DNA from: JBLHKT01 sp043101615
GTDB taxonomy: Bacteria > Planctomycetota > Phycisphaerae > Phycisphaerales > UBA1924
DNA: 63,228 nt
Direction of reading: 5' to 3'
Assembly (NCBI GenBank): GCA_043101615.1
Contig: JBICID010000092.1
Coordinates: forward strand, 1 to 63,228
Positions 9,278 through 17,897 of the stretch are shown piece by piece. The notes under the pieces are model-generated. The model was not told the DNA's origin, ran no database searches, and saw only the letters and a list, made by a program, of their open reading frames with translations. The position numbers and the translations under genes are program-made. How positions within the stretch are numbered: the stretch's first letter is position 1; each line of letters starts with the position of its first letter.

Positions 9278-9949
9278 ATGACGACGCCGCGTTTCTTCAG
9301 CTCCCTTCACGACCAGTCTCCGACGGGGCGTCTGGGCCGCCTGTGCGTGTTCCTGCTCGTCGGGGCCGTGACGATCCTGGGCTGCCGGACCGCCCAGGCC
9401 CAGCCCCAGCCCGACCCGATCCCGACCCGCTGGGAGTTCCGCTTCGAGCCCGGCCCGCTCCGCCTGGCCCTGATCAACGTCGAGGGCGTCGGCCTGCAGC
9501 GGTACTTCTACTTCACCTACCGGATCACGAACTACTGGGACAACGACCTGCTCTTCGCCCCGGACGTGCAGCTCCGCACCAGCGAGGCCACCGTCATCCG
9601 CTCCGGGCGGGACGTGCCGCGCGAGGTCACCCGCAGCATCATCGAGCGCCTCGACAACCCCCTGATCGAGGACCAGATCTCGATCGTCGGCCAGGTGCTG
9701 CAGGGCCCGGAGCACGCCCGCGACGGCGTGGTCATCTGGCCCGCCGAGGACCTGGACGTGGACGAGGTCACCATCTTCTTCGGGGGCCTGTCCGGCGAGA
9801 CCCGCGTCTACGAGACCGGCGAGGGCGACGACGCCCGGCGCTTCACCCTCCGCAAGACCATGATGCTCCGCTACGACACGCCCGGCGAGCTGGGCGACCG
9901 CGACAACCACGTGATCCCTCTCGCCGAAGAGCGCTGGATCATGCGGTAA
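9278..9949 (+). CDS. Exported or lipid-anchored protein of unknown function
   Basis: 223 residues. The N terminus has a basic segment, then a hydrophobic core LCVFLLVGAVTILGC; this could be a lipoprotein signal ending at Cys (ILGC) or a Sec signal cut after AQA. The remainder is soluble, mostly beta in character, with conserved-looking YRITNYWDNDLLFAPDVQL and VTIFFGGLSGET stretches. I do not recognise a family. ATG 9278 has GAGG eight bases upstream and a good promoter at 9143-9170. It is followed after 110 bases by rpmA on the same strand, with no terminator seen between them, so the two may be co-transcribed. Confidence 0.8.
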   Translation: MTTPRFFSSLHDQSPTGRLGRLCVFLLVGAVTILGCRTAQAQPQPDPIPTRWEFRFEPGPLRLALINVEGVGLQRYFYFTYRITNYWDNDLLFAPDVQLRTSEATVIRSGRDVPREVTRSIIERLDNPLIEDQISIVGQVLQGPEHARDGVVIWPAEDLDVDEVTIFFGGLSGETRVYETGEGDDARRFTLRKTMMLRYDTPGELGDRDNHVIPLAEERWIMR

Positions 9950-10059
9950 ATCCACCCCGGGGCCTCGTCGGGCTGGACCGCAAGACGGGTGCCCGCCTAC
10001 CCTTCCCGCCCGCCACGCGTCGCGACAGACCGGGGCGGATCGACCCAGGAGACCTTGAT

Positions 10060-10386
10060 ATGGCACACAAAAAGGGACAGGGCTCGACCCGCAACGGGCG
10101 CGACTCCAACCCGCAGTACCGCGGGGTGAAGCTCTTCGGCGGCGAGAACGCCAAGCACGGCTCGATCATCATCCGCCAGTGCGGCACCCGCTACCAGCCC
10201 GGCTTTAACGTCAAGCGCGGTCGCGACGACACCCTCTTCGCCATGACCGCGGGCTCGGTCGTCTTCCAGGACCTGCCCCAGGGCAAGCGCGTCCACGTCG
10301 ACCCCTTCGACGCCGACGTCGCCCGCCCCCAGTGGCTCCGCGAGTACCGCGCCGCCCAGGCCGAGAAGCAGGCCGCGGCCAGCTGA
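10060..10386 (+). CDS. rpmA: 50S ribosomal protein bL27
   Basis: 108 residues. The N terminus AHKKGQGSTRNGRDSNPQYR and the following GGENAKHGSIIIRQCGTRY are the classic bL27 sequence; after Met removal the short N-terminal tail reaches towards the peptidyl-transferase centre. The tail after about residue 85 (WLREYRAAQAEKQAAAS) is slightly longer than in E. coli. The usual upstream partner rplU (bL21) is not in the window. Start ATG at 10060 with AGGAG upstream. Confidence 0.97.
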   Translation: MAHKKGQGSTRNGRDSNPQYRGVKLFGGENAKHGSIIIRQCGTRYQPGFNVKRGRDDTLFAMTAGSVVFQDLPQGKRVHVDPFDADVARPQWLREYRAAQAEKQAAAS

Positions 10387-10412
10387 TCGCCAGCCTCAAT
10401 CCGAATCAACGA

Positions 10413-10438
10413 AGCCGCCCGGATGGGTGGTTTTTTTT
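10413..10438 (+). terminator. Rho-independent terminator after rpmA
   Basis: AGCCGCCC-GGAT-GGGTGGTT forms a stem with two or three G-T pairs, followed by an eight-T run. The T run overlaps the stop codon of the convergent kdsA gene (10437-10439). Confidence 0.85.
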
Positions 10439-11345
10439 ATGCGCTCGCGTTGGTTCCTGAGAGCGCGTTCCGGATCGCGATGATCTCGGTGAGCAGCGGC
10501 TCCATCGCCCCGAGCGGCTGCTGCGTTGAGCCGTCGCTCATCGCCTTGCTCGGCTCCGGATGGCACTCGATGAACAACGCCGGCACACCCGACGCGGTCG
10601 CGGCGCGAGCGAGCAGGCCCGCCCGCTCCGGGCGCCCGCCCGTCTGCGTGCCGCTGCCGGGGAGCTGGGTCGAGTGGGTCACGTCGAAGCAGACCGGCGG
10701 TGAGCCCAACTGCGAGAAGCCCGAGCAGTCGAGCGCCATCAGGTCGCCCAGCCCGGTGAAGTCGTTCACCAGCCGGTGGTAACCGAAGAAGGTGCCGCGT
10801 TCGGTGAGCAGGACGTTCTCGCACCCCGCCTCGGCCAGCTTCTTCACCGGCCCGACCATCTCGTCCGGGCTGAGGAACTGGCCCTTCTTGACATTCACCC
10901 CCGCATCGTGGGACTTCCCTGCCTCGCCCGCCGCGAACAGCAGATCGGTCTGGCGGCACAGAAACGCGGGGATCTGCAGCAGGTCCACCACCCGGGCGGC
11001 GGGGTCGCACTGCTCGGGGGTGTGCACGTCGGTGGTCACCGGGACACCCAGCGTCTCGCGGATCCGGCCCATCCAGGCGAGGCCCCGCTCGAGCCCGGGG
11101 CCGCGGGGAGAGGTGACGCTGGAGCGGTTGGCCTTGTCGAAGCTGGCCTTGAAGATGTAGGCCAGCCCCAGGCGCTCGCAGAGCCCCTTGACGTGCTCGC
11201 CGATCGCGAGGCCCATCTCCAGCGACTCCAGCACGCAGGGCCCGGCGATGACCGCCAGCGGGCGATCGGACCCGATCCGAACGGGCTCGCCGGAGGGTGA
11301 CGGGACGGAGCACTGGCGCGGCGTGGTGGGTGGGCTGGGGGGCAT
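10437..11345 (-). CDS. kdsA: 3-deoxy-8-phosphooctulonate synthase (Kdo-8-P synthase)
   Basis: 302 residues, a little longer than the usual 280. It condenses phosphoenolpyruvate with arabinose 5-phosphate for the Kdo of lipopolysaccharide. Motifs visible are VIAGPCVLES, IFKASFDKANRSS, VTTDVHTPEQ, VNVKKGQFLSP and LTERGTFFGYHRLVNDF, with ECHPEPSKAMSDG near the C terminus. The first 28 residues (Pro/Ser-rich) are an extension. It lies divergent from waaA, the Kdo transferase, 500 bases away; together they imply an outer membrane with Kdo-containing lipid A. Confidence 0.96.
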   Translation of the reverse strand: MPPSPPTTPRQCSVPSPSGEPVRIGSDRPLAVIAGPCVLESLEMGLAIGEHVKGLCERLGLAYIFKASFDKANRSSVTSPRGPGLERGLAWMGRIRETLGVPVTTDVHTPEQCDPAARVVDLLQIPAFLCRQTDLLFAAGEAGKSHDAGVNVKKGQFLSPDEMVGPVKKLAEAGCENVLLTERGTFFGYHRLVNDFTGLGDLMALDCSGFSQLGSPPVCFDVTHSTQLPGSGTQTGGRPERAGLLARAATASGVPALFIECHPEPSKAMSDGSTQQPLGAMEPLLTEIIAIRNALSGTNASA

Positions 11346-11493
11346 GATGTGCGGAGAATAGGTGGACGCGGGGCGGGTCGAGTGGAGAGTTTCGAACCGA
11401 ATCGAGGGTTGTTCGGGCGAAGATTACCGAACAGGGCCAAACAATCGATGTTTGCCAGCGATTTTTGATTTTTTATCGCGACGAACACCGGTT

Positions 11494-11523
11494 TTGGGTC
11501 ACCGGACGCGTAGTTCTTGTTAT
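11494..11523 (+). promoter_or_regulatory. Weak candidate promoter for the 11.5-kb RNA
   Basis: TTGGGT (11494-11499), an 18-base spacer and TGTTAT (11518-11523) inside an unusually A+T-rich stretch (about 11400-11545). It would start transcription near 11530, just before the closing helix of the candidate RNA. Confidence 0.3.
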
Positions 11524-11529
11524 TCTCCG

Positions 11530-11703
11530 CCGAGTCTGTTTTCTCACTCCTCCTGAGATCGCAGCGGAGAGAAAGAGAGAGCCAGCGGACCCGGGCTTAC
11601 CCCACCTGCACACACAGCCCGTGTTCTCGGAGGACCACCGATTGCTTGCTCGACAAATCCGCACCCCCCGGGCCCTTGGGTCCGGGGGGGCGATCTCGCT
11701 TTT
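11530..11703 (+). ncRNA. Candidate structured RNA ending in a terminator-like hairpin
   Basis: The stretch folds by eye into a closed multibranch structure. The outer helix is GAGATCGC (11555-11562) with GCGATCTC (11690-11697), 8 of 8. Inside it lie GCGGA (11564-11568) with TCCGC (11658-11662), GAGAA (11569-11573) with TTCTC (11634-11638), and CGGGCT (11592-11597) with AGCCCG (11626-11631). A strong hairpin CCCCCCGG...CCGGGGGG occupies 11664-11689, and TTTT follows at 11700-11703. No long ORF with a credible composition covers it. I do not recognise RNase P, SRP RNA or tmRNA hallmarks; 6S RNA cannot be excluded. Boundaries are estimates. Confidence 0.45.
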
Positions 11704-11750
11704 GCACCGAATCGGGGCCGACGCCCCCCTATGCTGAGTCGCCCATCTTG

Positions 11751-11824
11751 GGGCGGGTAGCTCAGTTGGCTAGAGCATTCGCCTTACACGCGAAGGGTCC
11801 GGGGTTCGAGTCCCCGCCCGCCCA
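11751..11824 (+). tRNA. tRNA-Val (anticodon UAC)
   Basis: Complete cloverleaf: acceptor GGGCGGG/CCCGCCC, D stem GCTC/GAGC, anticodon stem TTCGC/GCGAA with loop CTTACAC (anticodon TAC), T stem CGGGG/CCCCG with TTCGAGT. The discriminator is A and CCA is not encoded. waaA begins 20 bases downstream, so the tRNA and waaA are probably in one transcript. Confidence 0.97.
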
Positions 11825-11844
11825 TTGCCGATCCTGTTTCTCCC

Positions 11845-13104
11845 GTGAACGCGCTCGATCCGCTGTACATCCTGGCCGGGGCCCTCGCCGCCCCGGTGTG
11901 GGCCCGCAAGCAACGCTCGGGCTGGGGTGAGCGGATGGGCAAGGTCGCCGGGATGCTGCGGGGCGAGCCCGCGCCCAGCCGCCCGCGGATCCTGCTGCAC
12001 GCGGTGAGCGTGGGGGAGGTCAACGCCCTGCGGCCGCTGGTGCCACTGCTCGAGAGGCACGCGACCGTGATCGTGAGCGTGACCACCGACACCGGCCTGG
12101 CGCGCGCACGCCAGCTCTTCTCGGAGACCTGCGAGGTGGTCCGCTACCCGCTGGACTTCTCCTGGGCGGTGCGCCGGTTCCTGGACGCGGTCCGACCGGA
12201 CGCGGTGGGGCTGGTGGAGCTGGAGCTGTGGCCGAACTTTCTGGGGGCCTGTCGCGCACGCGGCATCCCGGCCTGCGTGATCAACGGTCGCCTCAGCGCC
12301 CGCAGTTTCCGGGGGTACGCGCGCTGGAGGCGTCTGCTCTCGCCCCTGATGTTCCGACGACTCGCCTGCGCCGCGGTGCAGGACGAGACGTACGCCGAGC
12401 GCTTCCGGGCGATGGGGGCCCCGGACGTGCGGGTGACGGGCTCGATGAAGTGGGACTCGTACGACGTCAGCGACGAGCCCGGCCCGCCCGGCGATGCGGC
12501 CCTGGCGCTGGGGCGGGAGCTGGGCATCGACCCGGACCGCCCGCTGGTGGTGGGGGGCAGCACCGGGCCCGGGAACGGCACCGGCGAGGAGGCCCTGCTG
12601 CACGAGGCGGTGCTGCGGTCGTGCCCCGAGGGCACCCAGCTCGCCTGCGCCCCGCGCAAGCCGGAGCGGTTCGAGGAGGCCGCCGGCACGATGCCGGGGT
12701 GCGTCCGACGCAGCCGGGGTGGGGGCGATCCGTTCGGGGGGCGGTTCCTGCTGGACACCATCGGCGAACTCGGGCTGCTGTACCAGCTCGCGGACGTGGT
12801 GGTCGTGGGGCGGTCGTTCTACCACCTGCACGGGTCGGACCCGGTCGAGCCGATCGCGCTGGGGCGGGCCACGGTGATCGGCCCGGCGGTGGGGGACTTC
12901 GAGGAGATCGTGCGCGCGTTCGAGGACGCGGGCGGTCTGGTCCGGGCGGACCGCGAGACGCTCGGCCCGGTGCTCCGCGACCTGCTGGCGGACGGGGAGC
13001 GCCGGCGCGAGCTGGTGGCACGCGGGCGGGCCTGCATCCGCGAACACCAGGGCGGCGCGGCGCGTCACGCCGAGCTCTTGCTGGGCCTGGTGCGATCCGA
13101 ATGA
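11845..13104 (+). CDS. waaA: 3-deoxy-D-manno-octulosonic acid (Kdo) transferase
   Basis: 419 residues, the usual length of WaaA (glycosyltransferase family 30), which adds Kdo from CMP-Kdo to lipid A precursor at the inner membrane. Features include an N-terminal hydrophobic anchor (LYILAGALAAPVW), ILLHAVSVGEVNALRPL, VTTDTGLARARQ, VELELWPNFLGACRARGIP with the catalytic Glu region, INGRLSARS, VTGSMKWDSYD, and the C-terminal donor site GRSFYHLHGSDPVEPIALG. GTG start at 11845, twenty bases after tRNA-Val. Confidence 0.95.
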   Translation: MNALDPLYILAGALAAPVWARKQRSGWGERMGKVAGMLRGEPAPSRPRILLHAVSVGEVNALRPLVPLLERHATVIVSVTTDTGLARARQLFSETCEVVRYPLDFSWAVRRFLDAVRPDAVGLVELELWPNFLGACRARGIPACVINGRLSARSFRGYARWRRLLSPLMFRRLACAAVQDETYAERFRAMGAPDVRVTGSMKWDSYDVSDEPGPPGDAALALGRELGIDPDRPLVVGGSTGPGNGTGEEALLHEAVLRSCPEGTQLACAPRKPERFEEAAGTMPGCVRRSRGGGDPFGGRFLLDTIGELGLLYQLADVVVVGRSFYHLHGSDPVEPIALGRATVIGPAVGDFEEIVRAFEDAGGLVRADRETLGPVLRDLLADGERRRELVARGRACIREHQGGAARHAELLLGLVRSE

Positions 13105-13215
13105 GTGGGTGTCTGTAGAGGGTGGGTCTGTTGGGGGTGGTTCTGTGGGGGGGGGTTCTCGTGGGTGGGGGGGGGTTCTCGTGGGTGGTTCTCGTGGGGG
13201 GGGCGGGTGTGAAGT
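13105..13215 (+). repeat. G-rich imperfect tandem repeat
   Basis: Imperfect copies of GGTTCTCGTGGG (three good copies at about 13154-13200, plus GGTTCTGTGGGG and GGGTCTGTTGGGGG variants) separated by runs of four to nine G. The plus strand has many G-tracts of at least three, enough for G-quadruplexes. It starts directly at the waaA stop codon and ends upstream of tRNA-Lys. Confidence 0.7.
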
Positions 13216-13288
13216 CCCGGCGAAGGGGCCAAACAACGCGGGGTGGGGCCTACGATCGTTATTCCGGTGGCGCGGGGCCGCGCTCCCG

Positions 13289-13360
13289 GGGGACCTAGCT
13301 CAATGGTCGAGCAGTGGCCTTTTAAGCCATTGGTTCAGGGTTCGAGTCACTGGGTCCCCA
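13289..13360 (+). tRNA. tRNA-Lys (anticodon UUU)
   Basis: Acceptor GGGGACC/GGTCCCC, D stem GCTC/GAGC with a short loop, anticodon stem GTGGC/GCCAT (with a G-T pair) and loop CTTTTAA (anticodon TTT). The T stem CAGGG/CACTG carries one G-A mismatch, and the T loop is TTCGAGT. Discriminator A, CCA not encoded. A TACGAT box lies about 40 bases upstream. Confidence 0.92.
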
Positions 13361-13454
13361 TTGCGAGTGGGAACCCCCTTACCCACCCCCAAAACCCCCC
13401 CCGAGCGCGGACGCGAGGGACGGTTCGAGCGGTCACGGACGGAGAGGTCACGAC

Positions 13455-16400
13455 GTGGTGCAGGTGGTCGAGCGAGCGACGGACACGCGTGTGGTGCACG
13501 CGAACTGGTCGGGCGGGCGGCTGCACCTGTGGGCCGAGTCCGCGTCGCGCTACGCCGACCGCGCCGAGCGGTCCGGCGGCGAGCGTGTGCATCCCTTCGC
13601 GGTGCTGCCGGGTGACCTGCTGGAGGGCGTGGGGGGGATCCGGGAGGACCGTGTGCGTGTGCGCCTGCCCTCGAGCGGCGGGGTGCCGCTGGCGAGCGCG
13701 ACGCTGAGCTTCTCGCTGGGGCGGGACCCGACCCCGCCCGGAGAGGTCTCGCTGGAAACGTGGGAGGTGCCGACGCTGGCGATCGACCCGGACCGTGTGG
13801 CGCAGGCATTCGAGCGCCTGTACGAGGCGGGCTCGGACGAGGACAGCGACTGGTCGCTGGGCGCCGGCGTGCGGTACTTCGCGGCCGCGGCCCGGCTCGC
13901 ACGCCACCTGCTGGCCCAGCAGCGGTTCGTTCCGATGCTGCGCCAGGACGGGGCGGGCAAGCTGACGGGCTCGTGGCACCCCTGGCTGGCCGACGAGCGG
14001 ACGGCGGGGCTGGTGTCGGAGCTGGTCGGCGCGATGCCGGCCGCGGCCCGGGCCTCGGACGACGAGTTCGAGCACGACGGTTGGCTGGTGACCGAGGACT
14101 TCATCGCCCGGTCGATCGACGCGGCCTGTCGCGCGGTGCTGATCCGTGAGGAGATGACCGACACGGTGGAGGGGCAGGACCCGGCGGCGGACCCGCAGGT
14201 GGCGTGGCTGCACGGGCTGCTGGGGGCCGGGGAGCAGGTGCCGGCCCCGATGCCGCAGCGCAACGAGATCGTGCGTCGCGTGCGCCGCTGGATCGGCGGG
14301 CTCGAGGACCGGGGCGTGAGCTCGGACTGGCGACTTGGCTTCCGGCTGAACGAGCCTGTGAGCGAGGCGCCGCCCGAGGACGAGGCCCCGAGCATCGAGC
14401 GGGACCTGGCGCGGGCCGGCGACGACGTGATGTGGTCGATCAGCTTCTTCCTGCAGAGCCAGGACGCGCCGGACGTGATCGTCGAGGCCTCGGACGTGTG
14501 GCTGCTGACGCGCGAGAGCGCGGTGATCGAGGGGCTGAAGCTCGAGTCGCCCCAGGACCTGCTGCTGGCCGAGCTGGGGCGGGCCAGCCGGCTGTACAAG
14601 CGCCTGGAGGACTGCCTGGACGAGTCCGAGCCGTTCGAGATCACGCTGACGACGTCGCAGGCGTACGAGTTCCTGCGCGAGATCAAGCCGGTGCTGATCG
14701 AGCAGGGCTTCGGGGTGGAGGCCCCGGGCTGGTGGGACTCGCCCAGCGGGCGCCTGGGGGCGCGCCTGCGCATCGACTCCGACCCGCTCGAGTCGCTGCT
14801 GGACCAGGGCGGCGGTCAGTCCGCGGCCGGGGCGCCCGCGATCGGGCTCAGCGCCCTGGTGGGGTACCACTGGGAGATCGCGATCGGGGACACCACGCTG
14901 ACGCTGCACGAGTTCGAGAAGTTCGCCAGCCAGGCGAGCCCGCTGGTGCGGATCGGGGGCAAGTGGGTCGAGATCCGCCCGGAGGACGTGCAGCACGCGA
15001 TCCGGTTCATCCAGGAGAACCCCGGCGGGGAGATGCCGCTGGTCGAGGCGATGCGTCTGGCGTACGGCTCGGACCTGCGTCAGACGGGCATCCCGGTGGT
15101 GGGGCTGGAGGCGTCTGGCTGGGTGGCGGAGGTGTTCGGCGGTCGCGACAGCGCCGCGGTGAAGCTCCCACAGCTCGAGACGCCCGAGACGTTCAAGGGG
15201 ACGCTGCGTCCGTACCAGCAGCGCGGTCTGAGCTGGCTGAGCTTCATGGAGCGGTTCGGCTTCGGGGCGTGTCTCGCCGACGACATGGGCCTGGGCAAGA
15301 CGATCCAGCTGCTGGCCCTGCTGTCGCACGAGCGCCAGGAGGCCGCCCGCCTCCGGGAGGCGGGCGAGACCGACGAGCGTCTGACGCGCGTGCTGCCGAC
15401 GCTGCTGGTGGTGCCGATGTCGGTGGTGGGCAACTGGATGAAGGAGCTGGAGCGGTTCACGCCGCACCTGCGGGTCGTGGTGCACCACGGGGTGGACCGG
15501 GCCCAGGGTGAGGAGTTCGCCGGGGTGGTGGGGGAGGCCGACGTCGTGATCACGACGTACGCGCTGGCCAACCGCGACCGGGAGCTGATCGAGGGCGTGC
15601 TGTGGGGGCGGATCGTGCTCGACGAGGCGCAGTTCGTGAAGAACCCCGCGGCGAAGCAGAGCCAGGCGGTGCGGAGCTTCACGGTGGAGCGCCGGATCGC
15701 GCTGACGGGCACGCCGGTGGAGAACCGGCTGAGCGAGCTGTGGTCGATCATGGACTTCCTGAACCCGGGGTACCTGGGCCCGGCGGGGACGTTCCGCAAG
15801 AAGTTCGCGGTGCCGATCGAGCGGTACCACGACCAGGCCCGGTCCGAGCAGCTGCGCGGGCTGGTGCGTCCGTTCATCCTCCGGCGTGTGAAGACCGACC
15901 CGCAGGTGGTGGCGGACCTGCCCGAGAAGCTCGAGAGCAAGGAGTACTGCCACCTCACCAGCGAGCAGGCGCAGCTGTACGAGAGCTGCGTGAAGCGGAT
16001 GCTGTCCGACGTGGACCAGTCCGAGGGCATCCACCGGCGCGGGCTGGTGCTGGCCGCCCTGATCAAGCTCAAGCAGATCTGCAACCACCCGGCCCAGATG
16101 CTCAAGGAGCACGACCCCAAGTCGGTCAAGCCGGTGGACCCGACGCGCTCGGGCAAGTGCGTGCGACTGCTCGAGATGCTCGACGAGGTGCTGGCCGAGG
16201 GCGACCAGGCCCTGATCTTCACGCAGTTCCGCCAGATGGGCCACATCATGACCTCGTTCCTGCGCCACGAGCTCGGGCGGGAGATCCTGTTCCTGCACGG
16301 CGGCACGCCCCAGGCGCAGCGACAGAAGCTCATCGACCGCTTCCAGGAGGCGGACGGCAAGGCCCCGGTGCTGATCCTGAGCCTGAAGGCCGGCGGCGTA

Positions 16401-16700
16401 GGCCTGAACCTGACCGCGGCGACACACGTCTTCCACTTCGACCGCTGGTGGAACCCCGCCGTCGAGAACCAGGCGACCGACCGGGCCTACCGCATCGGGC
16501 AGACCCGGACGGTGCAGGTGCACAAGTTCGTGGTGCGCGGCACGCTGGAGGAACGCATCGACGAGATGATCGAGAGCAAGACGGAGCTGGCCGAGAACAT
16601 CATCGGGCACGGCGAGCGCTGGCTGACCGAGCTGGACTCCAACCAGCTCCGCGAGATGCTGACGCTGCGGACCGACGCCATCGCGGACGACGACGAGTGA
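13455..16700 (+). CDS. SNF2-family DEAD/DEAH-box helicase
   Basis: 1081 residues. The C-terminal half is a full SNF2 ATPase: motif I DDMGLGKTIQ near 610, VVPMSVVGNW, motif II DEAQ near 722, LTGTPVENRLSELWSIMDFLNPGYLG, then the helicase C domain with ALIFTQFRQM, LSLKAGGVGLNLT and DRWWNPAVENQATDRAYRIGQ. The N-terminal 570 residues match the layout of bacterial SNF2 proteins with a SNF2-associated domain. This is an ATP-driven translocase on double-stranded DNA; its partner is unknown. GTG start with GGAGAGG upstream. Twenty bases downstream is a SWIM zinc-finger gene, a pairing common in bacteria. Confidence 0.94.
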   Translation: MVQVVERATDTRVVHANWSGGRLHLWAESASRYADRAERSGGERVHPFAVLPGDLLEGVGGIREDRVRVRLPSSGGVPLASATLSFSLGRDPTPPGEVSLETWEVPTLAIDPDRVAQAFERLYEAGSDEDSDWSLGAGVRYFAAAARLARHLLAQQRFVPMLRQDGAGKLTGSWHPWLADERTAGLVSELVGAMPAAARASDDEFEHDGWLVTEDFIARSIDAACRAVLIREEMTDTVEGQDPAADPQVAWLHGLLGAGEQVPAPMPQRNEIVRRVRRWIGGLEDRGVSSDWRLGFRLNEPVSEAPPEDEAPSIERDLARAGDDVMWSISFFLQSQDAPDVIVEASDVWLLTRESAVIEGLKLESPQDLLLAELGRASRLYKRLEDCLDESEPFEITLTTSQAYEFLREIKPVLIEQGFGVEAPGWWDSPSGRLGARLRIDSDPLESLLDQGGGQSAAGAPAIGLSALVGYHWEIAIGDTTLTLHEFEKFASQASPLVRIGGKWVEIRPEDVQHAIRFIQENPGGEMPLVEAMRLAYGSDLRQTGIPVVGLEASGWVAEVFGGRDSAAVKLPQLETPETFKGTLRPYQQRGLSWLSFMERFGFGACLADDMGLGKTIQLLALLSHERQEAARLREAGETDERLTRVLPTLLVVPMSVVGNWMKELERFTPHLRVVVHHGVDRAQGEEFAGVVGEADVVITTYALANRDRELIEGVLWGRIVLDEAQFVKNPAAKQSQAVRSFTVERRIALTGTPVENRLSELWSIMDFLNPGYLGPAGTFRKKFAVPIERYHDQARSEQLRGLVRPFILRRVKTDPQVVADLPEKLESKEYCHLTSEQAQLYESCVKRMLSDVDQSEGIHRRGLVLAALIKLKQICNHPAQMLKEHDPKSVKPVDPTRSGKCVRLLEMLDEVLAEGDQALIFTQFRQMGHIMTSFLRHELGREILFLHGGTPQAQRQKLIDRFQEADGKAPVLILSLKAGGVGLNLTAATHVFHFDRWWNPAVENQATDRAYRIGQTRTVQVHKFVVRGTLEERIDEMIESKTELAENIIGHGERWLTELDSNQLREMLTLRTDAIADDDE

Positions 16701-16719
16701 GCGGGGGGACACAGGGCGT

Positions 16720-17754
16720 ATGAGCGAACGCACGGACAATCCACGAGCGGACGAGCAGGCGAGCGGCGGCGGCCCCAAGACGCCGCAGATCCGCAACACG
16801 CCCCCGCCCCCGCCCCCGAAGCGCAAGGGGGAGTCGCGCCCGTACTACCGTTCGCTGCCCAAGGCGTCTGCCAAGCCGCGCCGCGTGCGGGGCGGGGTGA
16901 AGCTGAAGACCAAGGAGGGCGAGACGCCGGAGAGCTGGATCACGCAGCGGATCAACCGCGTGATCGAGGACGCCGCGACCGGGGAGCCGGCGCGCGAGGG
17001 GCTGGAGTACGCGCGCGCGGGCCAGACCAAGCGGATCGAGGTGGAGGCGGGCGAGGTCAGGGCGGTGGTGCAGGGGCGGATGCCCAAGGCCTACCTGGTG
17101 GACCTGTCGCTGCAGCCGTTCTCGTCCGGGGCGCGCGACGAGCTGATCAGGGTGATGAGCGACCAGGCGCTGTACGCCGCGAAGCTGCTCGCCGGCGAGG
17201 TGCCGCCCAACATCGAGGACCTGTTCGCCCCGCTGGGGCTGAAGCTGTACCCGACCGAGCCGGGCGAGATCCGGGTGTCGTGCACGTGCGCGGACTGGTC
17301 GTCGGAGAAGCCCTGGTGCAAGCACGCCGTCTGCACGGGCATGCTGCTGGGCGAGCGCCTCGGGGACGATCCGTTCACGATCTTCGACCTGCGCGGCATC
17401 GGGCGGGACGAGCTGCTGGACCGCCTGCGCGACCAGCGTGCCCTGGCGGGGCAGGGCCCCGGGGCGAGCGTCGTGTACCAGGCCCACGTGCCGGGCGCCA
17501 GCGACACCAAGCCGGCCCCGCTGGAGGAGTCGATCGACCGGTACTGGGAGGTCGGGGCGGGCCTGGACACGCTGGAGACGCCGATCGCCCGCCCGGACGC
17601 CAGCCACGTGCTGCTGCGTCGCCTGGGCCCGAGCCCGTTCACCGAGGGGCGGTTCCCGCTGATGGGGCTGCTGGCGACCTGCTACGAGTTGATCAGCGAG
17701 GACGCCGCCAAGGCGCGCGAGATGCCCGAGGGGGATGAGCCCGAGACGGAGTGA
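16720..17754 (+). CDS. SWIM zinc-finger protein
   Basis: 344 residues. The first 60 are Pro/Lys-rich and probably disordered (including a run of prolines). A SWIM finger is seen near residues 187-205: CTCADW...PWCKHAVC, i.e. CxC followed by CxH. The rest is alpha-helical with no catalytic motif. SWIM proteins encoded next to SNF2 ATPases are thought to be DNA- or protein-binding partners of the translocase; the role is inferred. It lies 19 bases after the SNF2 gene and is likely in the same operon. Confidence 0.88.
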   Translation: MSERTDNPRADEQASGGGPKTPQIRNTPPPPPPKRKGESRPYYRSLPKASAKPRRVRGGVKLKTKEGETPESWITQRINRVIEDAATGEPAREGLEYARAGQTKRIEVEAGEVRAVVQGRMPKAYLVDLSLQPFSSGARDELIRVMSDQALYAAKLLAGEVPPNIEDLFAPLGLKLYPTEPGEIRVSCTCADWSSEKPWCKHAVCTGMLLGERLGDDPFTIFDLRGIGRDELLDRLRDQRALAGQGPGASVVYQAHVPGASDTKPAPLEESIDRYWEVGAGLDTLETPIARPDASHVLLRRLGPSPFTEGRFPLMGLLATCYELISEDAAKAREMPEGDEPETE

Positions 17755-17861
17755 GAGGCCCCGGGGAGGGTGTGGGTCGGGCAGGGGAGTGAGAGGCCCG
17801 GTGGGGCGTGCTCGGGGGCGGGAAAATCCGATTCTGAGTGTGTGAAGTTCGACGGGCCCGG

Positions 17862-17891
17862 TTGGTGGGGTGGTCGCGGGGGGCCTACTGT
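17862..17891 (+). promoter_or_regulatory. Candidate promoter for the 17.9-kb RNA
   Basis: TTGGTG (17862-17867), an 18-base spacer and TACTGT (17886-17891). The predicted start near 17898 coincides with the 5' strand of the closing helix of the candidate RNA. Confidence 0.35.
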
Positions 17892-17897
17892 TGTGCC

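Noticed and set aside
9084..9278. Upstream extension of the GNAT gene
   Set aside because: It would overlap a strong divergent promoter; GTG 9083 has a good RBS.
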